This document shows, piece after piece, positions 1 to 11,189 of a stretch of DNA of 64,000 nucleotides. A model generated the notes under the pieces. It was not told where the DNA came from, made no database searches, and saw only the letters and a list, made by a program, of their open reading frames with translations. Each line of letters opens with the position of its first letter. Position 1 is the first letter of the stretch. Origin of the DNA: Hippophae tibetana. Its lineage: Eukaryota; Streptophyta; Magnoliopsida; Rosales; Elaeagnaceae. Both the position numbers and the translations under genes were made by a program. The DNA lies in assembly GCA_037013495.1 (NCBI GenBank), contig CM072810.1, positions 105,056,898 to 105,120,897 of the forward strand. Direction: 5' to 3'.

Positions 1-385
1 GAGCTTAAAAAGTAGAAATTAAAAATTAAAAATTAGTTATCATACAAACAATATTTTATTTTCAATTTATACTTTTCAAAATTGAAACTATCGTCAAATA
101 ATTTTCATTTTTTTCCAAAAAAAATTCAATTCCAAAACTTTATTAGAAATAGAAATTTGAATGGTACCAAACATGGCCTTATGAAATTTGGTTTCACATA
201 TCATAGATCATATCCACTTAAACATAACCATGTTTACGTCTCAATCTAAAAAATTTATACCATTGTGCATTGAACTATTTTTCCAATTCAAAATGGTTAA
301 TGCTAAAAACTAGTTCGGTCATTACGATACATTGCAAAAGAAAATAATTGTAATTATGACCATAAAAAGGTCAATAAAATGATAC
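1..385. other. AT-rich DNA, probably last intron of the bHLH gene
   Basis: No convincing exon is visible. On the minus strand this stretch lies immediately downstream of a coding exon that ends at 386 with a good donor (GAG then gtatc), so it is most simply read as intron leading to a final exon beyond the left edge. The usual short C-terminal tail of this bHLH clade was looked for on the minus strand and not found. Confidence 0.5.
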
Positions 386-3300
386 CTCAATCTGCTTTTG
401 AAGATATTTCACATAGGCCAGTGCTTCGTCTAACATGTCGGCAGTGTTTGTTTGCTGCAAGCAAGAACAACAAAGTTAGTGGAGTATTACTAAACTTTTT
501 AAGTTTTTAAAACAAGAAAGAATTGGATAAATTTATGCTTCACATGATCCAACAATATTATTACAATAACTTGTAGTCATCTGTATGTAGGATACCAAGA
601 TGCCGCAAACACCGTGTTTAATTAAAATGCATATTTAAATGAATAAGTTTTTGAAATGCAATAGCATGTGCAATGACATTTCTGTTTCTGAAAACTAGTG
701 TCCAACCTAAGCCAATCAAGTGTCTACCAGCTCATTGATGAATGTGCTTTTAGTCTATCAGGTCCAGCTGTTGAAATTAAGCAGCAATTTTCATATTAAT
801 TATTTGCCTTTCTGCAGGGTTTCGGAACAAAAAGTAATCTAATTAGCTAGCCGTTCATTGATTAACTATCAGTTAATCATGAGTACCCTAATACCTAGAA
901 TAACCTTATTTATCTTTTAAAAGAGTATTATGTCTGACTCAATCGTAGCATCTCAGTGGAAAGATGCAAGACAAATGCAGATGGGAGAAAACAAACTAAG
1001 CTAATACTGCCAAAACAATAAACCATCATAGGATGTACTTAAATCCAGGTAGTAAGAGTCCAGTTTCCTTGAACCAAGTTTTTTATAATTTTTGAATTCC
1101 TAAAATTATCATATTGATCCTTGCAGCCTTAAGCTAAAGGATATGTGCTATGACCCCAAGGGTCAAGTACACACGCAGCTGAAGTTTTATGGTCAACATA
1201 CTAATAATCCACTAATTTATAATTCACTATTTGAAATCATGTTCTTTTGGATTTTTAATGCAGGAAGAAGGTTAAATAGGCATATTAATATTTCTAGCAT
1301 TTTCTATTGTAAATAGCAGTTTTATTGTAATGTATGGTAGACTTTGATGAATTGACATTTGATATGATATGAATTTGAGATTGTAGTCATCTCTTTTATC
1401 ATCCCAACCCCCATTCTTGTTCATCTCTTTCTTTTTTAAATCCTTTCACGCTATCATTTCTATTAGCTCATTACATCAGTTTTGATTGATCATGTTTTTC
1501 AAATTCTTCATTGCGAGAACTGAAAAGACACAACACCCTTTTATTTATACATATTATTAATGCCTTATTAATGGCATTGAATATTATTATTTAAGTTCGT
1601 TTGTATTTTATTTTGTTTACTATACTTAATTTCTTATTTAACAACCATTAATTATCATCTAGTGCAAATTAGTTATTTGTTTTCTACTGCCATTCCATAT
1701 TTTACTCTTATTACTTTCAAAAGCTATTGTAAATTGATAATTATTTGTCAGGTTGGGCCGTTTTAATGTTCTTCTCTTATTATTTAGAAAGTTATTGTAA
1801 ATTGATAATAAATTGTTAGGTTGGGATGTTATCTAGAAGTAGAAATTAGGAATTTCAAAAATGTACCCCAATATTGGTGCTAGAAGTAAAAACTAGAGAT
1901 TTCAATACTGTACCCCAATAATTGATAATTATTTGTTTGGTTGGTATTGATGTTTATAAATATAAACTAGAGATAAAAAATTGTAGCCCACTTCTTTTAA
2001 TATATATTCATATTAAATCTCCCATTTAAATAGACTATTATGTAGACTTTTCTTATTTTGCAAACTTTTAGCCATCTACATTTATAAAATAAATGAAATC
2101 AAACAATCCTACAATGATGGAGAGTAATCAAATATGTGTTTACCAACATTGTTTCCAATTTTCCCATATATCCTACTATATAAGTAGTGTTTAAATCACA
2201 TGTAAGTTTTGCTACGTTTTTCAAACATAAATTATGCTGTGTAGCCAAGTTTATTATAAGAATATAACAATTTATTTGGATATATTTCTACCAGTTTTTA
2301 TCTCTCTTCTCTAAATTATGTTTAAATATTATTTTACATCAAACTATTTGAAATAGTTAGGACAAGTGAAAATCTAACTGAAAAGAAGAAAGGAAAAAAA
2401 GAGAGAGACAAAAGAGATATATTTTTGAAGTTTTTGTGTGGCTCACTGTCAACTTATATATAAGTATTGTTAGTTCAAATAAATATTAAGAATTGAAATC
2501 ATGGAAGGGGGAAAAAAAGAATTGAAAATGAAATTGACAAGTGTTTATTTTTCTTTCGTGTATCAATGCATGTTTTATATTTTCTTACTTGGGTCATATT
2601 AACACATAGCCAAAAATTAATCAATGTTTTATATTTTCTTACTCGGGTCATATTAACATATAGCCAAAAATTAATCAATGTTTCCATTTTGGTTGGATGT
2701 GTATAAAATCTAAAGATGTCTCTATTGACATATTAAACATTGTCATATGTTTTACAATTTTTTTGAAGAAAATGTTCATATTTTCGAGAATGTTGATGTT
2801 TTCAATGTCTTAACATTGATACACAATGTCTATTTAATTTAGGAATTTTTTTTAGAAACGGTTGAAGTTGTCTAAATGATGTCAACAAAATGTCAACTAC
2901 AAGAAAATGTCGATATAATGATGCATAATAAGCCTTTAGTCAACTTTATCATCATGATTTCTAAAATTATCTCTTTGCCTAAACAATTATTTCTTTTAAC
3001 GTACATTATTTCATATAATATACATTATCTCTTATAATATATATCTTGTAACACAATAGTTATTTAAGGTTAAATATATATTCGCTTACATGCTTAAATA
3101 ATTTGTTGTTTTAGTAATTTACATTTGCATTATTCTTTTTATTATAAAAGTTTATATGTTTCTTTTAATGTAGTTATTTTAGATTGTATCTTTTTCATCC
3201 TTCTTTCTAAATCTATAAATCAAAATCGCACTTGCACGGTCTTACGTGCTACCTCACATACTATTTACTAGTCAAATTAAACAACACAGATAGGACCAAA

Positions 3301-5494
3301 ATTAGAAACAATTTGTTTATCAAGTGTTGTTGTTTTTCGGATGGATTTCTAGTTCAAATCATGCCTGAAAATTGCTTGCAAATAATTGTGATTTGTTTCA
3401 TGTTGAAAACACCCAATTACTTAATGTAACAAATAATTACATGAGTATCTTTCATCAAGGATGGTGGAAAATATTAATCAATATGCTCTTGGGTTTCTTA
3501 ATTTAAGTTGTCTACATATAGCGATAAATGTATAAAAGTAATGTTGATCCTTCTTCCAGTAGTTTAACATTTTGGGATAGTTAATTCTTAACAACTTCTA
3601 ACATGGTATCAGGGAACATGGTATCAGAGGTGAAAGTACTGTGTTTAAGGCCTAGAAACTCCAATTGTTGAATTACAAGTGTTTAACCTGCATAATGCAC
3701 AACCAACGCTCGTAGAGAAGTGATAAATGTATAAAAAATATTATTGATCCATCTTCCATAGCTTAGGCTTTTGAGAGAATTAATTCTTAACAACTTGTAA
3801 CATGATATCAGAATTGAATATCATGTATCCAAGGCCCAATAAACCCAATTGTTAAATTGTAAGTGTTTGACCTGTATATAGTTGATTCTCTTCTAATTTC
3901 TTAAGTTTTTAGGAGAGTTGGTTTCCCAACAATTTCTATTAACTAGGACATAAAAGTTAAAACATTAAAAAAAAAACCATTTCACACCCTTTATCCTAAT
4001 ATATCCTATCCTAAGCATGTAGAAAGAAGCTTCCTCCATTGTAGTAAACGAACATCATATCTCTCAGTAAGTTGTTCATCAGAGACAAAATACTGATTAA
4101 AATGCCTTCTTTAAACGTCATTAAAAGGCCTCTCACCTTGGCATACTACAAGACTGATACCGAATTAGCATACTACAAGACTGATACAGAAAAAAGCATA
4201 GCATTAACACCTGGATCTGTAACGGAATCAGGGAAATATAATTGCTGGTATCCCCACCCCCACCCCCCCACCCCTCTCTTCTCCTTTCTATCTCGCAGAA
4301 CCCAACCCTAAAAGGCTTAAGGGATAAAAGAAACAACTTCAACAATGTAATGAATGTAGGACTCAATCACTTCGTTAAATTGAGTTCAAAACAGATTTGA
4401 AAATCTCACTTACGTATAACAATATGGGCAATGTTTCTCACCAAGTTCAAAAGCACATAATCCTAACACAGTTAAGTACAAAATCTTCACTTAACTACCT
4501 AGTTTACAACTATTTCATGGTATTCTCAAATGTATGCCACCTTACCTGAGCTCAATAAACTATTCATAGACAAAACAAATAAAATCGTATAGGATTATTA
4601 CCTTATCCATGTTGGGCACAAGCTCCTGAAGTTTCCTTATGCGATCACTGATTCGTGTCCTACGAACCTAGTCCATGAAAAAATTGAGAAAGTTCATCAA
4701 TGAAAAAAAAAATTCAAATCTATACAAAAGATTCCAACTTTCTATTTTATTTACATCAAATTCAAAGATAGAAATTGAATATTATCCAATCTACTAACCC
4801 TTTCAGCAATGCTCCGAGGATGCGTAGCAAAACCACGCTTCGCTCTAACTCGACAAGGAACTGAATCCTCCAAAATCTTATCCATCTCCACACCCATCGT
4901 ACTAGAAGAAACCCCATCTCTCTCCTGCTTCTACCAATTTAACCCAAAATGACATTCATTAATCACCCAAATAATTAGATATTCTCAAAAACTTTCATTT
5001 TTCAATTTTTTCAAAGGATAAGCTCAATTCTGAAACAGGGCACTCACCACCTGAGACAATAGCGTCGGAGAGAAGTTCTGCTGTGCTCCCACTTCACTCG
5101 AGCGCTTATTTCCCGCAGTAGAATTTATGATATTTAGAGGTACTGAGTCGAAACTCGCCGGAATTCCATAGTTAGAGAAGTACTCTTCAGAGATAGGATC
5201 AAAAGTATCTATGAACTCAGAAGGGGAACTATTTTGCCGGAGAAATTCAACATCGAACGAACTTGGGTCGGCCGAAGAAGCAAAGGGAAGTGAATTTGAG
5301 TAAGAAGATGTGGCTAAGTCGTCAGTTAGGAGTTGTGTCAAACACTTGGTGGGTTTGAGTGGATCTTCTTGTTCGTCTTCAAGAAGCGCTTCTAACCATG
5401 TAGCTGGTGCTGAGCGGAACCGGGCGAGCCCACCTCGACGCAGTCCTCCACCTCCATCCCTACTATAATTGCTACTACCAGGTCCGGTTTGCAT
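386..5494 (-). CDS. bHLH81-like: bHLH transcription factor, subgroup IX (bHLH80/81-like), 3'-partial
   Basis: Minus-strand exons joined by frame: 5494-5048 (149 codons), 4930-4799 (44), 4667-4602 (22) and 454-386 (23), all phase 0 with GT..AG borders; the last short exon lies off the window. The N-terminus has the RFRSAPATWLEALL motif typical of the Arabidopsis bHLH80/81/122/130 (FBH) group. The DNA-binding domain starts in exon 2 (RVRAKRGFATHPRSIAER), continues in exon 3 (VRRTRISDRIRKLQELVPNMDK) and ends in exon 4 (QTNTADMLDEALAYVKYLQKQIE), so introns cut the basic/helix-1 junction and the loop. Family members are nuclear factors that bind E-box DNA as dimers; FBH proteins activate CONSTANS in Arabidopsis. 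That role here is inference. The third intron is about 4.15 kb and carries repeats. The ATG at 5494 is the first in frame and matches the family start (MQ). Confidence 0.88.
2571..2678. repeat. 54-bp tandem duplication inside the bHLH intron
   Basis: Two adjacent 54-bp copies starting at 2571 and 2625, differing at only a few positions. The apparent minus-strand ORF across them merely repeats the same residues and is a by-product of the duplication. Confidence 0.85.
3521..3900 (+). repeat. Duplicated LTR-end/primer-binding-site relic
   Basis: Two diverged copies of about 200 bp start at 3521 and 3720 (shared start gataaatgtataaaa). Each runs through a shared LTR-tail-like segment (ttaattcttaacaactt) into a TGGTATCAG-like motif (3604, again at 3619, and tgatatcag at 3803). 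TGGTATCAG is the usual plant copia primer-binding site next to the 5' LTR, so this looks like old LTR tails of a defunct element duplicated in the bHLH intron. No coding sequence accompanies them. Confidence 0.5.
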
Positions 5495-8400
5495 TTTATT
5501 CTGAGCTTTCAGCTATTTGTTATTTTCCAAAAAAAAAAAAAAAATTGGCTGGTTCCTATTCGATGGATTTATTACAATATGAAATATGAAATATGAAAAG
5601 CTTTTCGTGTTGTCTCTGTGAGTGGTTCTTCTTTTTCTTCCTTTTTAAGAGTTTCGCTTTCTGTAATTAAGGTATAGTCCTACTCTTTGAAGCAAAGCTA
5701 TATATATATTGTAATGTTCTTGGTTGGTTTGACGCCGCTAGGTTTGATGTAAAAAAGCCGTCAAAGTTTGTTTGAAGGGAGATAACGGCGATGAAGTATA
5801 GATGACGTACACGTTACCGTTTGGGAACATGGCTTAAAGGGCTTCAATGTCATCGTTTTCTGCGATTGACTCTAAGATTGGAGCTGGTCTTACTCGATCA
5901 GTGTTCTCGTGTGATACACGGTTTCAAGGTTTATGACATAAGCCATGTAGCTTAGCGCGTGGAAAGTAGTAATGTTTTTAGAGAGTATTGTTTATTCAGA
6001 TTATAGATTTTTATTTTTTTTTGTCAGAAAATGGTGATGGATTTTTTATGTTTTGAGACTTCGAGTCGTGGACCTTGATTGCAAGATTTGTTTTTGCTTA
6101 TTCTAGAAAATTTAAGGATAGAGGACAGTTCAGACCTCCTTTTCTAAAAGCCATTTTAAGGCCCATTTGACATACCAAAAACTGATGTTTTTTTTTTAAA
6201 TAAAAAATAATATGTTGTTACAATGAGATTATTCAAAATATATATTTTAAATTAGAAAGATGAGTATATGAACATATTATCATTTGGTAAGTAAAATTAA
6301 ATCACTTAACAACGTTCTAAGCGTGGGTGAGTAGCAGATGTAAATAGTCTATTTTTTGTTAATATAAATTTGATCTAATTTAAATAATATAAATCCAAAA
6401 TATATTAAAATTTGTAAGATTAAATAAGTTCGAATTGATGTTAAATTTTTTTTATAAATAAAATATGATATGATATATATATATATAATATTTAAATTTA
6501 AAGTTTATGTATTTCTACTAAAATTTATTATTTAAAATCACAAACTAAGAAAATCAAAAAATAAAAATTGTATTTAGATAATTATTGAATTATTAATGGG
6601 ATTTCACATTTATATTTATTTTTAGACTAAATTATTAATTTAATATAATTGTGTTATATATGATATTTAATACAATACATTATAAAATAAATTATGTATT
6701 TAATTATAATTTTAATAGAATTTTGGTTTGAATCGAATTCCAACCTATTATAAAACTATTAATCTGAATCTGAATATATTGTATAATTTTTAATTTAAAT
6801 ATAATCCAACTATTAAATTCGTTAATCCAATTCGATTTGAATTCAATCGATTAGATTAGATCTATCAATTTAAACGAATTTATCTTATAATTTACTCTTC
6901 CTACAACATTTTATTAAAAAATGTCACATATTTTATGTTTTGATCTTATATCTTATAATTATTATAAATAAATGAGTTTTTATTTTTGTATAAAAATAAC
7001 CATCACAACCCCAAAATAGCATATCATATTTTGATTAGTAATATCTACTATAAATATAGATACATTTTTGCATAAATCTTAATCAAAGTATTAAATATAT
7101 CATATCTTCTAACATTCTTCAAAATTTGAATGTTTCTTATTTTTAGAATAATAAATTACAAATATAATAACTTAATTATGAATTAAAAAATAGTTATAAT
7201 TATTCAATCATCATTTTTTAATATTATTTTTATAAAATTAAAAAAAATTGTATATAAATATTTTGATCACATTTCTTCAAAATGTTAATATTTTTTAATT
7301 AAAATTAAATCCTTTTTTAAATAATAAAAAATAGAAAATACGACTTAATTAGAAATTATAAACTAAAATTTTAAAAAGTTGCAGTTTTAAATATTTAAAT
7401 TTTTTTTTTGATATAATAAATAATGGCTTAATAACTTAATTAGGAATTATAAACTAAAATTTTAAAATATTTTAGTTAAAATCATTTAATAAACATTCTT
7501 AACTTTTTTTCAATATTTTTAAATAAAATTAATTATTTGAAATTATAAATAACATACATAATATTTTAATTGGGAATTAAAAACTATAATTTTAAAAGAT
7601 TATAATTAAAATTATTTAACCATTATTTTATAATTTTATTTTTTATAAAATTAAAAAATTATAGATCATGTAATTAATTTAGTCATATTTTTCAAAACTT
7701 TAATATTAATTCTTTTTAGAATAATAAATAACAAACATAATAGTTTAATTATGAATTAAAAACTATAATTTTAACATAATTCGATTAGAATTATTGAATC
7801 ATTCTTTTTAAATTTTTAAAAAGTTATAGATGGGATGAAAGGCTTTATTTACAATTTTTAAAAAACTTACATACTTTTATATATTTAAGTAAAATGCAAT
7901 TTTAAAAAGAAATCAATGGAACTCTATCCTCTTCTAAAATGTAGTTTAATTTATTTTTATTTTAATATAAATAATGTAATAGGGGACTACCATTTGACTT
8001 ATTTATACCTATTTGAACGGTAGTTTGGCTACAAAAAATCATTCCGGAAATCAGGACACGAAAGGAAAGGGGCTTTTCAGTATTTTGTTCGTGTCAAATA
8101 ATGTATCGGGGGTCGTTTTAGTATTTTGTTCGTGTTAAATAAGTATTTTTAAATAATTAATTGAAAATATCTTTTAAAAATCTTATGTGTATTATTATTA
8201 TTATATATATAATATATTTAATTAAATTAATAGTTTTTTAAACTAAAATACTATTAATATATTATCCTAAAAGTATGAATAAAAAAGATATTAAAAATAA
8301 AACCAAGCTATTACTAAAATTCAAAGTATTTATTTTGAGAATTTATTTCTTTGTTTTTTTTATATCTGGTGTATTTATAGATGGCTTGCCGACTTGGTTT

Positions 8401-9040
8401 ATTTTATCCAATCAAATTATATTAAAAAAATATAAGAAATTAATCTACATTTAATTTTTAAGATAACGAAAGGTATTATCCTTAAAATAATGATTCTATG
8501 TACATCAAACCATCCATTATTTAATTTTTTATTATTATCATATATCAAATAAAAAATTATAAGATTATAAAAATAATATCTTTTAATTTTATATCAATAA
8601 AAATAATATTTTAATAATATTAAATAAATTTTAATTGAATAACGTTTAATATTATATATGTTTAAATAATTTTATTTTAATTTAAATAAATTTAAAATAA
8701 AATATTATGTTAATTTTTTTTAATAATTAAAAAATATATATTAAATATAAAAAATATAATTTTTTAATTATTAATTTTAAAAATATTATTTTTATTATAA
8801 CAATATGATTCTCCCCGTATTAAACCCCTCGAAGTCACGTAAGGACGATTCCGACAAAAATAAAAATAAAATTTCATGTAAGGACGAGTCTTCTTCAAAA
8901 TTTAAAACACACATCGACCTTAGCTTCACCACCACTTTCACTCTCTCTTTTTCTCCACTTGCGATGAGTTATATCATCGCCATCGATTTTATAATCCGAC
9001 GGCTTAGATCTCTTCCTTTCTTTTCCCGTTGGCGCCGATC
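5495..9040. other. Intergenic: bHLH promoter side and AT-rich DNA
   Basis: About 5495-6000 is the upstream side of the minus-strand bHLH gene; it includes a poly-A run (5528-5543) and a TATA-like run at 5700-5710 that could serve minus-strand transcription. From 6150 to 8800 the DNA is extremely AT-rich with no coding exon seen. A short direct repeat (tagtattttgttcgtgt type) occurs near 8074-8100 and 8116-8142. Confidence 0.6.
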
Positions 9041-9358
9041 ATGTTAGCTGCTTCAGTTTCTTCTTGGCTCCGAACTCGCCGAAGTCGGTACCTCTTTCTC
9101 TGCATCTGCTCTCCAATTCTCATCCCTTTCCTCTGCGCCACTTTTCCGCTTCTTTGTGCTGTTGGGTTCTGTCTCCGAATCTGTTTCCGCCGGAGAAAGA
9201 TCGACGGTGGTTCTCGGGAAGAAGAGGGACTCAGGCGATGCGAGGAAGGTTGTTGTGGTAATTCAAGAGATGACGTGGGACTGTTGCAGAGGTACTTGGA
9301 AGATCAAATTAGGCTTGTTGGATCTGTGTACGGTTGTGGAAACGAAGATGATTTTTGA
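9041..9358 (+). CDS. Small membrane-anchored plant protein of unknown function
   Basis: A 105-aa single-exon ORF in a local patch of higher GC. The ATG at 9041 is preferred; reading can extend upstream only through a TTG. Residues about 13-42 form a long hydrophobic stretch rich in Leu, Cys, Phe and Pro, followed by a basic stop-transfer cluster (RICFRRRK). The soluble C-terminal half contains EEGLRRCEEGC and LLQRYLEDQIRLVGSVYGCG. From memory, the last motif recurs in a small plant-only family of uncharacterised proteins; this was not searched. Predicted topology is one or two N-terminal membrane passes with a soluble tail. I assign no function. A 3' intron or UTR cannot be judged from sequence alone. 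Confidence 0.7.
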   Translation: MLAASVSSWLRTRRSRYLFLCICSPILIPFLCATFPLLCAVGFCLRICFRRRKIDGGSREEEGLRRCEEGCCGNSRDDVGLLQRYLEDQIRLVGSVYGCGNEDDF

Positions 9359-10578
9359 AGGTGGTTGTGATGTTGTTGCTAATCATTCTCATTTTACTGA
9401 TAGTAATGATTCTGATAACACATAATTGATCTTTGTGTTCTGTTTGATTTGAATTGCTCTGTGTTTTACTCGTTTTTGTAAATTAATGACAGGAATTTGT
9501 TGTTGTAGAAGAATCGGAGCTTGTTATTTTTTACTGGTTGTCTCATTTTTGGGTCTTTCTGCGAAGTGATCGAAATATTTGTCTTTTGTAATATTTTTCT
9601 CCTCCATTTCCTCTCTTCAGTTGAAGCAATTTGCAACCCGTCATTAACGGTGTTGATCAATTGAGAAATAGCGCTGCTATTCTTCCGGGTATGGTCGGGA
9701 TTCTACAGAATTCTTTATAAGTAAATAATGAAATATTTATGAATTAGTATTATGTTTATAACGATGTATTAAATTTTTTAATAATAAAAAGATGTTATTT
9801 TTATTTTTATAATTTTTTAAAATATAATTATTTTTAAATAATGTTATCATAACATAAAATTTGTATAAATATAAATTTATATACCATGTCATTTTAGGCT
9901 TTAATTCAAGTGTGATAGTGGTTATGATTAATTTAAATAAGCTTTAAAATTAAATATTAGTTAAATATAGGTGTATATGTACATTTATTTTTTGTAAAAT
10001 TTTAACAGTATTTTTATTATATAAAAATTAAAATATTTTAAATAACATTACATAATTAATTCCTTGCATAAATTTACAAAAAATAATTAAGTGTAATTAA
10101 CTTATTCAATATTATCTAACAAAATCTAATTTTTTTTGTTTTACATGTTCACTTTAGACACAATAATAAAATGAAAAAGTGTAATATGAAAAAAAAATTA
10201 TTATGTTTGTTCAAAGTACAATAAAAAATTTAGATAGAATTCAGATAAAATCATATTATTTATTAATGAAAGGAGTAAGGTATATACACAATGAGTTCAT
10301 TTAATACAATTCACCTAATTGAATCCAAGTACTTAAAACAAGACAGGCAGCTTGTTAATAATTATCGTGGGTGAATATTATCTATAGGTTTTTTTTCTAA
10401 TTTTTTTATAGTAATTATATATTTAAAATATTAGAAAAAAATTATCCATTTAAAAAATAAAAACACAAAAAGTCAATAATTTAGAGGGGAGAAGGAAAAA
10501 AAAATTGCATTATAGAAAGATAAAATCATAAAAAAATTATTTATTGAAGATGTCACAAATAAAATAAAATACATTATT

Positions 10579-10615
<37 letters not shown>

Positions 10616-11189
10616 TGTAATTAAATTATTAGATAAAATTTTAATATATAATAATTTAATGCCATAATATTTCTAAAACTATAAATATTATTATGCTATT
10701 AGGAAAAATTATTTTCAAAATATATTATAGATTTTTTTAAATAACTATAATATTTAAAAATTAAATCTGAAATTTTTTTGTGATAAATCATAAACTAGTT
10801 AATAATTATACATATAAATTATTTAAAATTTATATTTAGATATGATAAAATAATTTATTTTAGAGATAATTGTGCCTTGTGTGTGGTTAAATAGTTGAAC
10901 TGAACAGTATTATTATACATCATCAGAAATAAAATTAATTTAACAAGATTTAATTTAAGAAGCTCTCTCTGTTAATTTATGATACTTTGAGTTCTCGTAC
11001 TTAAAAGGAATAAAATCAATATAAACTACAGTGAAATTGAAAACGAAAACAGCGAGAGGGGCCACAAGCCCACAACTGGCCGAGTACCAACCGTTTAAAA
11101 TCTGGAAATTATGTGTGGCAATGGCAGAGGAAGAAAGATAAGCAAAATATCCGTTTCAACCACCACTAAATCTAATACTATCTATCAAT
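9359..11189. other. Intergenic AT-rich DNA and NPF upstream region
   Basis: No further coding exon is evident. The last 150 bases or so are more GC-rich and are likely the promoter/5' UTR of the transporter gene at 11190. An overlapping upstream ATG at 11111 is described among the findings. Confidence 0.6.
10582..10613. repeat. (AT)n microsatellite
   Basis: An uninterrupted AT dinucleotide run of about 32 bases in intergenic DNA. Confidence 0.95.

Noticed and set aside
2499-2687. 62-aa minus-strand ORF with internal repeat
   Set aside because: The repeat is the translation of a 54-bp DNA duplication in an intron, not a protein repeat.
4072-4366. Overlapping ORFs on both strands around a C-rich run
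   Set aside because: They lie in the bHLH intron, span a short tandem repeat and a (CA/C)n run, and have no family features.
9029-9040. Longer start (TTG) for the small membrane protein
   Set aside because: It would need a non-ATG start; the ATG at 9041 gives the plausible hydrophobic N-terminus.
8805-9047. 80-aa plus-strand ORF just upstream of the small membrane protein
   Set aside because: Low-complexity Lys/Asp/Ser then Ser/Phe composition and overlap with the likely 5' UTR; no conserved motif. A peptide encoded here cannot be excluded but is not supported.
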